This document shows, piece after piece, positions 52,095 through 61,325 of a stretch of DNA of 64,000 bases. Both the position numbers and the translations under genes were made by a program. The notes beneath the pieces are model-generated. The model was not told where the DNA came from. It did not search any database and saw only the letters and a list, made by a program, of their open reading frames with translations. This DNA comes from Ruminococcaceae bacterium UBA2854 (GTDB lineage Bacteria > Bacillota > Clostridia > Oscillospirales > Acutalibacteraceae), in the NCBI GenBank assembly GCA_002350765.1, contig DEFK01000018.1, positions 5,484 to 69,483 of the forward strand, in the 5' to 3' direction. How positions within the stretch are numbered: the first letter of the stretch is position 1; every line of letters starts with the position of its first letter.

Positions 52095-52811
52095 TTACAA
52101 TTTAATCTTAACCTCAGTAGGGCCCGCGGCATAGCTCGCGATCTCGTACGGGTTGAAGTGGACATATACATACTTGCCCTTAAGCCAGATATTAAACTTA
52201 TTTACATCCAGGTTCTTTATACCCTCGAGCGCTGTTGTATAGTATTTCGAAGGTTCGCTGTTAATTGTCTTTTCCATTTTATCGACAATCTTTTTCTTCA
52301 GCTCGGAACCGCTGTATTTTGTGGTTTTAGCGTTGGAAAGCTTTTTACCGTTCGATTTCTTATAGGTATAGCCCGCCACCTGTTCATAGCCGTGAGCGCC
52401 CATTGTATAACCGTAATACGAGATTCTATAGCTGTACTTTCCGTTGGCGTTATAAGTAAGCTTCGCGGTTACTTTATACTCGTAATGCCAGCCTGTTCTC
52501 GTAAAATTTGTTACTCCGTTAGCGGAATAATCATTCTTCGCCATCGAGATTATATTATCCGCGAATTTTTTTACGTTGTTTTTAATCTTTTTATTCACCT
52601 TTTTCGCGGCGCTGGACTTAGACTTCAGCACGGGATATTGAATCTTACCTTTTAGAATAAGAACACCCTGCTTTTTAATAGTCTTGTTCACCGTCTTATA
52701 AGACACATATTTCTTGCCTGTTTTTGACGCCGCTGACGCTGAAACGGAAAAAACCGCCGCCGTACTAAGAATAATTGTTAATGATAAAAAAATAGATAAT
52801 AGTTTTTTCAT
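52095..52811 (-). CDS. Secreted DUF4163/DUF3298-like protein
   Basis: 238 aa. The signal peptide is KKLLSIFLSLTIILSTAAVF ending in SASAAS. The mature part has the repeated-strand pattern of DUF4163 (KIQYPVLKSKSSAAKKVNKK, FADNIISMAKNDY) followed by a DUF3298-like region (KKKIVDKMEKTINSEPSKYY). The same plan is seen in RsiV-type extracellular domains, but there is no membrane anchor. It has its own ribosome site and faces spoVT convergently. Confidence 0.65.
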   Translation of the reverse strand: MKKLLSIFLSLTIILSTAAVFSVSASAASKTGKKYVSYKTVNKTIKKQGVLILKGKIQYPVLKSKSSAAKKVNKKIKNNVKKFADNIISMAKNDYSANGVTNFTRTGWHYEYKVTAKLTYNANGKYSYRISYYGYTMGAHGYEQVAGYTYKKSNGKKLSNAKTTKYSGSELKKKIVDKMEKTINSEPSKYYTTALEGIKNLDVNKFNIWLKGKYVYVHFNPYEIASYAAGPTEVKIKL

Positions 52812-53427
52812 AAAGATATCCCCCTTAGTTTTTTATTATTATATCACAAACGCCCAAATATTACTGCACAAAAATAATACGGCTGATTTGTGGAATTTAG
52901 ACAAGTGCCCGCAAGAGCGGCAGTGGTAAGTTAATAGATAGCTTAAAGAGAGGTTCAGGTAAAGCCGCAACTCTCGTACCCCTTTTTAAAGGGGTAAAAA
53001 TCGTTGCGAACAACGTGAGCCGATTTTTGGGGATGGCGTTATTTTCAGAAGAAGCTTTAAGATAACACCCGCGAGCAGACCGCTACGCTGACTAATCCCC
53101 GCAAATCAAAGATTTGCACCCCTTTAAAAAGGGGTACGAGTTTCTTCCTAAAGGAAACGTTTTAGCTCAACGTCACCTTAACGCAGTGTATACCTTTTCC
53201 TCAGCCGGAGACGGCAACAACTCTGTCGCTGTCGCGAATTTTGCTACGCAAACCACTCAGGATGACATAGTAAAGGCAAAAAATGACAGAAAAAACCGCC
53301 GTTGATTAAGCTTTCCTATAAAGAGAGCTTTCCAAAGGCGGCTATGGCTCCCGCGGCTCGCGGGCAAAAATATCGGGTTGACCGAGATGGTCAACCCGAA
53401 TTTTTAATTCCTAAGGTTATTACAGAA
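52812..53427. repeat. Intergenic repeats: 23-bp-arm inverted element and palindromic REP-like units
   Basis: Perfect inverted arms 52973-52995 and 53118-53140 (each starting CTCGTACCCC) enclose ~120 bases, a MITE-like unit. A fragment of the GTCATCCTGAG-type repeat follows at about 53237-53268. A 141-base unit at 53262-53402 is almost identical to 56997-57138. It contains a terminator (GGGTTGACC/GGTCAACCC). No gene is seen. Confidence 0.8.
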
Positions 53428-53589
53428 TTAGAGTAAGCTTGAGAGATCGCCGATTGTACCAGCGAGCTGGTTGATATTATCAACCTTCTGTGTTGTAGCG
53501 CCGTTCGATGTTTCTGTTGAAGCACAGAGAACGTCAGCCTTTGTTAAATCCTCTACTGTAATTACAGGAGACTTATATAATTCTTTCAT
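53428..53589 (-). CDS. Small conserved-looking peptide
   Basis: 53 aa, MKELYKSPVITVEDLTKADV, then a Thr/Asn-rich part ending in GTIGDLSSLL. GGGAGGAG is 8 bases before the ATG. Short peptides of the form MKxxYxxPxIxVxxL...DVLxAST are frequent in gut Clostridia and of unknown function. A RiPP precursor or secreted peptide is possible. It lies 17 bases after the exoprotein gene and is probably in its operon. The 141-base repeat supplies its terminator. Confidence 0.6.
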   Translation of the reverse strand: MKELYKSPVITVEDLTKADVLCASTETSNGATTQKVDNINQLAGTIGDLSSLL

Positions 53590-53605
53590 TGTTCAATCTC
53601 CTCCC

Positions 53606-56074
53606 TTATGCTAAATCTGACCAAGCTGCCATACAGCCTGTGTACTGATAGTTATGACCTGCATACTTAGCGTAGTAAGTATTGCCGTCCTTCTTGTAAT
53701 AGAAACGAGCTATTACCTTATCATCATCTGTTACGTTGTTTACAGCACATGTGATGTACTTGTAATCTGTAGTATCATCTGTAGGATCGCCGTAAGCACT
53801 GTAATCTCCGGTGCCGCATACGTTGTTGTATGTACCCTTAGCGGAGATAGTCTTAACTCTGTCATCTCCTGCTTTAATGGCATCATAATTAATCTCTGCG
53901 TAAGTTTTGTTGGTGTTATTAGCCTTAGCGAGTACGAAGCCGTAATCGTCAGCGTCCTGAACTAAATCAGTATCAAGAACAGCTATGAAACGCATATTCT
54001 TAGCGCCTTCCTGGCTGCTTGTTGTCTCGTCAATCTTATCAGTGAACTTCTTCTGAACACCAAGGAGAGTACCCTTGAGGTAATCACTGCTGATTCCGAA
54101 TAAGTTGCCGTCGTTAATATCAGCAGCAGCCTTTTCAATCGGATTAAGCGGGCTAGATGTATCAGGTCCTACGCCGTAAGTACCGTTGCCGTTATCCTTC
54201 GGAGCATATCCGTTAGCGCAGTAGTCAGCGGGAACAGGCTTATTGAATGTACCGCCGCTAACAACGATTTCCTCAAAGGGAGCGTAACCAGAGCCGGTTT
54301 CATCATACTTAACAGCTTCGCCGCCCTCGGATGTAATTGTACCGCCAGTAATTTCGGTTGAGCCTGACTTAACAACAATAGCTGAAGCTGTATCGCTGGC
54401 GATAGTACCGCCGCTGATGTTGAGCTCACCTGTGTTCGGGTGATAAATCGCCGCTTGGTCGCCTGTAGCTGTGATTGTACCGCCGTTGATGTTGATTTCG
54501 TAACCGCCATCGCCTGATGTACCGTTACCCGAAATAGCGTGGATTGATGATGTGATTTCAGAGCCTTCGTTTACGTTAACTGTAGCGTCCTTTAATGCTA
54601 CAACGCCGTAAGGAGCTGTAACCTCAGCGCCGTCGTTAATGTTTACTGTGGCGCCGTTTTCAACTGTTACGCCTCTGTCGCCAGAGTTAATTGTGCCTGT
54701 TACGTCAACTGTACCTGTACCCTTAACATACAGACCGCGGGAAGTACCCGAAACTGAACCGTTGATTGTTCCGTTGGCTGTACCCACGAGTAATACACCG
54801 TATTTATTGCCTTCTACTGTGCCGTTGATTATTGTGTTGGAACCAGTAAGTCCATATACAGCGGCATTATTCGCAACTGTTGAAATAACTGTAGCTGAAG
54901 TATCAACAGTAGTTGTAGCTGCGTTCTGAATAGCGACGGAAGCAGATGTGATTGTACCGTTTGTAAATGTTACATCATTACCGTCAGCTACAGAGAATGA
55001 AGCTCCTGAAACTGTATAACCACCGAGGTCTACAGTATATGTTCTGTTGCCGCCGAGTACATAGCCGTCAGCATAGAGCGTTCCGGCGTTTGAAATGTTT
55101 TGGAGAACAGTAACTGTGCCGCCGTCGGGAACATTGTCAAGAGCGTCCTGAAGTGTGGCGTACTTAGCGTCGCCGATCTTGGCTACAGCGGGAGTTGAAG
55201 TAAATGTCGCTGTGTATGTAACATCGCCTGTTACAGCAGATACCGCGGGTGTCCAGCCCGAGAAGGTGTAGATGTTGTTTGAATCGTCTGTCTTTGTGGG
55301 CGTATCGCCGTTATAAACAGGAGTCTCGCCGTAAGCGACGGTATCGGTTTTCAGCACATCGTCGCCGTTTTTCCATGTTACGGTATAATCATTTACCGTC
55401 GAGCTAAAGGTCGCGGTGTATTCCGCGTTGCCGGTGACAGCAGTTACCGCGGGAGACCATCCAAGGAAGGTGTAATTGTACTGTGCAGTTGCCGCTTTTT
55501 CGGGATCAGCGTGAGTCGGCGTTTCACCATACTCGACTGTGGTCGTGTCGATAACAGAACCGTCCTCGTTCTTCCAAGTTACGGTGTAGGTGGGGGGAGC
55601 GACGCTCTTAAGTGTGAACACGATGGACTGAATGCCGTAAATAGCACCTGAGAAGGTTACTTCTGATGATTCACCTGTCCATGTAACTGTATAATATTGC
55701 ACCCAATTTGGCTCGTCATCCCAGGGTTCCTGTTGCCAATATCCGCCGGTTTGCGCAACTGTGGCACCGGGGAAATTAAGGGAATCAACAACTGTACAAT
55801 TCTTGAGTTCAATCTTGGTGAATACCGATCCTTCGGGTGCCGTAAAGGTGGCGCTGCCTCTTCCTTTATAGAAATTCTCGCCCACACGGGTTTTAGCTTG
55901 CTGTGTAGTAAGAGTTACACCGCCGGAAGACATTCCACCAGTGCCGGAAAAAGAATTCCATGTGACGGTGCTTGTTTCTTCTGCCGCGCTCGCCGAGATC
56001 GGAACCACAGCGAACAGGCTAATGACCATAAGAGCCGCGAGAATTATAGATGTAATTCTCTTAATTTTTCTCAT
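53606..56074 (-). CDS. Large secreted protein with InlB B-repeats and beta-helix
   Basis: 822 aa. The signal peptide ends VPISASAAE. A beta-sandwich (~35-155) is followed by two InlB B-repeat/Flg_new-like modules (YTVTWKNEDGSVIDTTTVEY with GWSPAVTAVTGNAEYTATF). A right-handed beta-helix follows (~300-620; GTINGSVSGTSRGLYVKGTG and similar), rich in Thr/Val/Asn/Gly as in pectate-lyase-fold adhesins. The C-terminal ~170-residue domain ends in YTGCMAAWSDLA. No LPXTG. Likely an adhesin or glycan-binding protein. Confidence 0.72.
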   Translation of the reverse strand: MRKIKRITSIILAALMVISLFAVVPISASAAEETSTVTWNSFSGTGGMSSGGVTLTTQQAKTRVGENFYKGRGSATFTAPEGSVFTKIELKNCTVVDSLNFPGATVAQTGGYWQQEPWDDEPNWVQYYTVTWTGESSEVTFSGAIYGIQSIVFTLKSVAPPTYTVTWKNEDGSVIDTTTVEYGETPTHADPEKAATAQYNYTFLGWSPAVTAVTGNAEYTATFSSTVNDYTVTWKNGDDVLKTDTVAYGETPVYNGDTPTKTDDSNNIYTFSGWTPAVSAVTGDVTYTATFTSTPAVAKIGDAKYATLQDALDNVPDGGTVTVLQNISNAGTLYADGYVLGGNRTYTVDLGGYTVSGASFSVADGNDVTFTNGTITSASVAIQNAATTTVDTSATVISTVANNAAVYGLTGSNTIINGTVEGNKYGVLLVGTANGTINGSVSGTSRGLYVKGTGTVDVTGTINSGDRGVTVENGATVNINDGAEVTAPYGVVALKDATVNVNEGSEITSSIHAISGNGTSGDGGYEININGGTITATGDQAAIYHPNTGELNISGGTIASDTASAIVVKSGSTEITGGTITSEGGEAVKYDETGSGYAPFEEIVVSGGTFNKPVPADYCANGYAPKDNGNGTYGVGPDTSSPLNPIEKAAADINDGNLFGISSDYLKGTLLGVQKKFTDKIDETTSSQEGAKNMRFIAVLDTDLVQDADDYGFVLAKANNTNKTYAEINYDAIKAGDDRVKTISAKGTYNNVCGTGDYSAYGDPTDDTTDYKYITCAVNNVTDDDKVIARFYYKKDGNTYYAKYAGHNYQYTGCMAAWSDLA

Positions 56075-57150
56075 AAGAAAATCATTCCTTTCATAAAATT
56101 TTTCCTATAAAGATAAGTTGTTTTCGGATACTTTACCCGCAATATCTGACCACGCGAAGTATACTTTTTGTCATTCTGAGCGGAGTGAAACGAAGTCGAA
56201 GAATCTTTTAACTTTAAGATCCTTCGATTATTCGCTGCCGCGAATTTTGCTCCGCAAACCACTCAGGATGACAGTATCAAAAACCATCCGCATACCGCCT
56301 GTTATTTAAAACAGGGCTTTTTATCCGAGTCGCATTATATATTACGCGTCGATATACAATGCGATGTGAACACAACGATGTTCATAGTGATATTTTAACA
56401 CAAAACCATTAAACAAACAAGAGATTTTTTGGTGAAACTTTACTAGTATTAACGTACAAATTAACAGCTGTTTTCGGGCGGTATATAGTCATTTTGCACA
56501 AAAAACATTTTTATAATTGCTGTTAGGAATTATAAAGGGGTAAGGGGTAAGGATAAAGGGCAGTGAGCAGTGGTTGAAGAATTGAGAATTGAGAATGGAG
56601 AATTGAGAATTAATGACGTGCAGACAGAGCGGACTTGAAAACAACAACGGTTTCCCGACTGTATTAATATTGTGGAGTGGGAAGTTGGAAGTGGGAAGTG
56701 GGAAGCGTAAAATCGTAGGGAGGTGTGGATAAGCCTTCTCCTCGAGGAGAAGGTGCCGAGCATAGCGAGGCGGATGAGGTGTAGCATTTCGTCCAAAACT
56801 TGTTTTGGGTAACGAAATGACGTAAAATGCGTTGGTGAAAGGACAGCTCGGCTGTATTGGATAGCTCGGCTGTTTTACACCTCATCAGTCAGCTACGCTG
56901 ACAGCTTCCCCTCAAGGAGAAGCCATATCGCCCTATCCGACGTTGTAATCAAAGGAAGGCATTAAGATTCTTCGACTACGCTACGCTTCGCTCAGAATGA
57001 CATAGTCAAGGCTAAGAATGACAGAAAAAACCGCCGTTGATTAAGCTTTCCTATAAAGAGAACTTTTCCAAAGGCGGCTATGGCTCCCGCGGCTCGCGGG
57101 CAAAAATATCGGGTTGACCGAAATAGTCAACCCGAATTCTATATTTTAAT
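56075..57150. repeat. 1.1-kb repeat-rich intergenic region
   Basis: No believable gene. It holds GTCATTCTGAGCGGAGTGAA-type palindromic repeats (about 56168-56275 and 56970-57010). A GAGAATTGAGAATGGAGAAT minisatellite lies at about 56578-56612, and GGGAAGT repeats at about 56678-56705. An inverted unit with ~50-base arms (56731-56783 and 56876-56924; GGCTTCTCCTTGAGGGGAAG-type ends) follows. Last is the second copy of the 141-base unit (56997-57138). Such repeats are common in Ruminococcus-type genomes. Confidence 0.8.
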
Positions 57151-58236
57151 TTACTTATTAAAAATCGACATAATATCGTAGAATGTATCGTCGTCCTCGT
57201 CGTCGGTATTGTCCTTATCCTTAGGATCGTCGGTGTCGATAAGAACATTATCGTCGGGAGAAGGAGGAGCTACTTTTCCGTCGGCGTTAAAGCCCGTAGC
57301 GATTACGGTTACGCTTATAGCGTCTTCCATATTCTCGTCGATTACAGCACCCCAGATAATATTAGCGTCGTCGGAAACCTTATCCTTAATCATAGTAGAA
57401 GCGGCGTCGATATCCTCGAGGCTGATATCGGGAGAAGCGGTAATATTAATAATAACACCCTTAGCGCCGTCGATAGATGTTTCGAGGAGCGGGCTCGAGA
57501 TAGCAGCGTCAGCCGCTTCGATAGCCTTGTCCTTACCTGTCGCGATACCCATACCCATATGAGCGTAGCCTGCGTCCTTCATAACGGAAGTAACATCCGC
57601 GAAGTCGAGGTTAACCATACCGGGTACTAAGATAAGGTCGGAGATACTCTGTACACCCTGGCGAAGAACGTCGTCCGCGATAGCGAAAGCGTTCTGGAGA
57701 GTGATAGGAGCTTCGGATACATATTTTAATCTTTCGTTAGGAACGATTATAAGAGAGTCTACGCAAGCGGCGAGCTCCTGGATACCCTGCTCAGCCATAG
57801 CCATTCTTCTCTTACCCTCGAAAGCGAAGGGCTTAGTAACAACCGCCGCGGTTAAAATTCCCATATCCTTAGCGATTTTAGCTACTACGGGAGCGGCTCC
57901 TGTACCTGTGCCGCCGCCCATACCTGCGGTTACGAATACCATATCGGTATCCTTTAAGAGAGCGGCAATTTCTTCCTTGCTCTCCTCAGCCGCTTTCTGG
58001 CCGATTTCGGGCTGAGAGCCCGCGCCCTTACCCTTTGTAAGCTTCTCGCCGATCTGTACGGTCTGCGAAGCCTTGGATAATCTTAAAACGTGGTCATCGG
58101 TATTAACGGCGATAAATTCAACATTCTTTACCTCCATTGTTACCATGCGGTTGATGGCGTTGCCGCCGCCTCCGCCGACACCGATCACCTTTATAACAGG
58201 CATATACTCACTTTCCATTTCTAAAGCAAAAGCCAT
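57151..58236 (-). CDS. ftsZ: Cell division GTPase FtsZ
   Basis: 361 aa from the ATG at 58236, chosen for GGAGG 8 bases upstream; a longer start at 58281 includes the ribosome site. The N-terminus has GVGGGGGNAINRM, the tubulin signature GGGTGTG lies at 107-113, and the T7 loop is NLDFADV. The acidic linker (DTDDPKDKDNTDDEDDD) precedes a short conserved tail (DIMSIFNK). It forms the division ring. Its 3' end uses the terminator in the 141-base repeat. Confidence 0.98.
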   Translation of the reverse strand: MAFALEMESEYMPVIKVIGVGGGGGNAINRMVTMEVKNVEFIAVNTDDHVLRLSKASQTVQIGEKLTKGKGAGSQPEIGQKAAEESKEEIAALLKDTDMVFVTAGMGGGTGTGAAPVVAKIAKDMGILTAAVVTKPFAFEGKRRMAMAEQGIQELAACVDSLIIVPNERLKYVSEAPITLQNAFAIADDVLRQGVQSISDLILVPGMVNLDFADVTSVMKDAGYAHMGMGIATGKDKAIEAADAAISSPLLETSIDGAKGVIINITASPDISLEDIDAASTMIKDKVSDDANIIWGAVIDENMEDAISVTVIATGFNADGKVAPPSPDDNVLIDTDDPKDKDNTDDEDDDTFYDIMSIFNK

Positions 58237-58408
58237 TTTTACTTCCTCCTTCAATTTCATCCAAAAGTCATAATATGACACTTAATAAACTATAAAATTA
58301 CAACACACTAAGACTATCATATTTTTTCTTAAAAGTAAATATAAATTAAAAAATTTTAACTAAAAAACAAAAAATCATCATATTTTAAGCCATTTGTTAG
58401 CATTTTTG

Positions 58409-59977
58409 TTACTCCTGCGCCTCGGTCTCGGGCTCTTCTTCGGAGTAATCGTCATTATTTTCTTCGTTATCTTCGCTTTCCTCGTCGTCTTCGTAGTCGT
58501 AATTCTCGGTCGTTTCCTCATTCTCGGCGGCAATAAAGGTTGTCCGCACGGAAGTCGCCTCGGTGGCGACGGTGGTCGGATGCGTCAGCACCTCTTCCTT
58601 TTCGGCGTCCTTGATACTGCCTTCTTTAAAGTACGATTTTTTCGTTTTGTTACATTTCGATACATTGAGCACACCCTTTACCGTACCTGTATGGTTCGGA
58701 TCGAGCTTTTCGTTAATAATAGCGAAAGCTGTTTTCAGCTTATACTCAATGGACTCGGGGAGTCCTATCAGTATCTTTATACGATTATCGTATGTAATCG
58801 AGATATTGGAAATATTCTTTATATTAATTTCGGTTATTTTCTTGTATTTATTCTTCTGAATACACTCGGTTAAACTGTCGAGCGCCTTTGTATAGGCTTT
58901 GTCCTTAAACTCGACCTTGGAGCCGACCTCGGTTGACTTCAGCGGCGGCGCTATAAGCGAAGTAAGCTTCTTCGGCTTTTTGTCCACCAGCTCGAGCAGG
59001 ATATTCTCGTCGCTTACCTTGTACCAGTTGCCCTCGGTTTCTATCGAGTACGCTTCCGTGGCGTTTTCGATATTTATAACGATAGAATCGGGAAGCTGGA
59101 AGTTTATGCTCGCCGACTTAACATAAGGCAGGCTGTCTCTTATCGCGTCGGTTCTTCCGAACATTGACGCCATAAAGATATTGTCGCCCTCGCGGACGTT
59201 AGCGAGCCTGATTATAGTATCCTCGGCGTAGTATTTGTTACCGCTGATAAGAATGCTCTCCGTCTTAAACAGCACGGTCAGCGAGAGGACTATTCCTACC
59301 GCGACTACCGTGGTGATAATCGCGGAATAGGCGAAGATTCTTCTCGCCCTGCGCTTTTGCGGGGAGATAGGCTTAGGCATTCTCTCGCGGCGTTTTTTTC
59401 GCGCCTTACGAGCCTGAGCCTTTCTTACCTCGACCTCGTCGGCGTAGAAGCCGTCCTTATGGTCGGTCGCTTCCAGATTCCTTACGCGCTTATCGGTTTC
59501 TTTCTCGATAATATCGGGCATAGTCCGTCTGCGCTTTTCGGGCTCACGTCTGCGGGATTTTTGCGGTTTTTTATTCTTATCCTTTTTAGGTTTACGCCTG
59601 TCGTCGCGGTGTCTTTCGGGATGTCTTTCCGAGCGTCTTTCGTCAGTACGGCGGTCAGGTCTTTTTTCGTATTCGTCCTCGTGACGTACAGGCTCAATCG
59701 GGCGTTCGTATTCAACCTCTATGCTCTGAACCTGAACGTGGTTATCGTCGCGTTCTCTATGCCTGCGCTCGTATTCCGCGCGTCGTCTTTCTTCTTCTAG
59801 TCTTCGGGGGTCAATATGTCCGTTTTTACGCGCCTGTTTACGAGCCGTTTCTCTGTCTTTAGCGGCTTGTTTTCTGCGCTTTTCATAGATAGCCTGTTGC
59901 TTTTTTCGCTGTTTTTCGAGCGCTTTCATCTCTTTAGGACTTAGCTTTCTTCTGCGTCTCGGCTCTCTATCGTCCAT
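58409..59977 (-). CDS. ftsQ: Division protein FtsQ/DivIB with very long charged N-terminus
   Basis: 522 aa. Residues 1-215 are extremely basic and charged (repeated RRK, ERRR, DDR). A membrane segment (~218-240, IFAYSAIITTVVAVGIVLSL) precedes the POTRA domain (ILISGNKYYAEDTIIRLANV) and the FtsQ beta-domain. The C-terminal ~75 residues are acidic and disordered. The normal cytoplasmic tail is 20-100 residues, so this is unusual. It scaffolds the septal synthase. Confidence 0.85.
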   Translation of the reverse strand: MDDREPRRRRKLSPKEMKALEKQRKKQQAIYEKRRKQAAKDRETARKQARKNGHIDPRRLEEERRRAEYERRHRERDDNHVQVQSIEVEYERPIEPVRHEDEYEKRPDRRTDERRSERHPERHRDDRRKPKKDKNKKPQKSRRREPEKRRRTMPDIIEKETDKRVRNLEATDHKDGFYADEVEVRKAQARKARKKRRERMPKPISPQKRRARRIFAYSAIITTVVAVGIVLSLTVLFKTESILISGNKYYAEDTIIRLANVREGDNIFMASMFGRTDAIRDSLPYVKSASINFQLPDSIVINIENATEAYSIETEGNWYKVSDENILLELVDKKPKKLTSLIAPPLKSTEVGSKVEFKDKAYTKALDSLTECIQKNKYKKITEINIKNISNISITYDNRIKILIGLPESIEYKLKTAFAIINEKLDPNHTGTVKGVLNVSKCNKTKKSYFKEGSIKDAEKEEVLTHPTTVATEATSVRTTFIAAENEETTENYDYEDDEESEDNEENNDDYSEEEPETEAQE

Positions 59978-60009
59978 ATTATCACCCCTTTCCTGTATTT
60001 TATTTATCC

Positions 60010-61263
60010 TTATATTTTTCTTACATCCGCTCCGAGCGAGCTTAATACAAGCTCGAAATTCTCGTAGCCTCTCTCGAGATACTCGATACCGCCTATTTCG
60101 GTTTTGCCCTCGGCTGAGAGCGAAGCCGTTATAAGCGCGGCGGCTCCTCGTAAATCCTGAGCCTCGACCGCGGCTCCGTACAGCGACTTAACGCCGTTTA
60201 CCACGGCAACCTTGCCCTGCACCTTAATATCGGCGCCTAAGCGCGTAAGCTCGCCGACGTGCTTGAATCGGTTCTCGAAAATATTCTCAACAAATACCGA
60301 AGCGCCCTCGCACAGACACGCCGCCGCCATAAGCGGAGCCTGGGCGTCCGTGGGAAAGCCCGGATACGGCATTGTTCTCACAAGCGGCATAGCCTTTAAT
60401 CTTTCCGAAGCGGCGATTGTTAAATTGCCGTCCTTTACCCTTACCTTACAGCCCGTTTCCTCGAATACGGGGATAACGGAGCTAAGATGATTCTGGATTA
60501 CGCCTGTGAGCGTTATTTTTCCTCTCGTTACCGCCGCCGCTGACATTAAAGTCGCCGCGACTATTCTATCGGGGATAATATTATGAGAAACCGCGTTCAG
60601 CTCCTCTACCCCGTCTATAACAATTACGCCTTCGCCGTAGCCGTAAATCTTAGCGCCAGCGCTGTTTAAAAACTCGCACAAATCGCAGATTTCGGGTTCT
60701 CGGGCGGCGTTTATTATCGTGGTTGTACCTCGGGCTGTAACCGCCGCGAGGATTATATTCTCGGTAGCGCCGACGCTCGGAAACGAGAGGTCAATCTTCG
60801 CTCCGCGCAAGCCCTTTGGAGCCTTGCACTCCAACACGCCGTAGCGTTCCGATATTTCAGCGCCCATTTTTCTAAGCGCTTTTAAATGTAAATCAATAGG
60901 TCTCGGCCCTAGCTCGCAACCTCCGGGGAAGCTTAATTTAGCGTAGCCTGTTCGGGCTAGTATCGCGCCTAAAAACACGATTGAGCTTCGCATTTCACGC
61001 ATTAAGCCGTCGGGAATTTCATTCTCGCGCAGGCCTTCGCTGTTTACAATAACAGCTCCGTTCTGCCTTTTAGCCTCACAGCCGAGAAAACGAAGTATCC
61101 TCATACTCGCGTCAACGTCCGTAAGCTCGGGGCAATTAAAGAGTATATTCTCACCCTTGGTTAAAACTACCGCGGAAAGTATCGGCAGCGCGCTGTTCTT
61201 AGCGCCTTGCAGTTCAACCTCTCCGAACAATTTTTTACCGCCGCTCACTACAAACCTTGACAC
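60010..61263 (-). CDS. murA: UDP-GlcNAc enolpyruvyl transferase MurA
   Basis: 417 aa from the GTG at 61263, 8 bases after AAGGAG; a GTG at 61272 is too near. Substrate-binding Lys22-Asn23 lie in QGAKNSALP and catalytic Cys116 in FPGGCELGPRPIDLHL. It adds enolpyruvate to UDP-GlcNAc, the first step of peptidoglycan synthesis, and is the fosfomycin target; Cys116 implies sensitivity. It lies between murG and ftsQ. Confidence 0.97.
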   Translation of the reverse strand: MSRFVVSGGKKLFGEVELQGAKNSALPILSAVVLTKGENILFNCPELTDVDASMRILRFLGCEAKRQNGAVIVNSEGLRENEIPDGLMREMRSSIVFLGAILARTGYAKLSFPGGCELGPRPIDLHLKALRKMGAEISERYGVLECKAPKGLRGAKIDLSFPSVGATENIILAAVTARGTTTIINAAREPEICDLCEFLNSAGAKIYGYGEGVIVIDGVEELNAVSHNIIPDRIVAATLMSAAAVTRGKITLTGVIQNHLSSVIPVFEETGCKVRVKDGNLTIAASERLKAMPLVRTMPYPGFPTDAQAPLMAAACLCEGASVFVENIFENRFKHVGELTRLGADIKVQGKVAVVNGVKSLYGAAVEAQDLRGAAALITASLSAEGKTEIGGIEYLERGYENFELVLSSLGADVRKI

Positions 61264-61325
61264 CGAAAGCACTCCTTAAAAACATAATACCAATTTTATA
61301 TTATGGGAGCGCCCGTTTATTGTTA

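Noticed and set aside
56560..56710. Tandem GAGAATTGAGAAT and GGGAAGT repeats as CRISPR or origin
   Set aside because: Short, degenerate minisatellite typical of intergenic repeats; no spacers and no associated gene.
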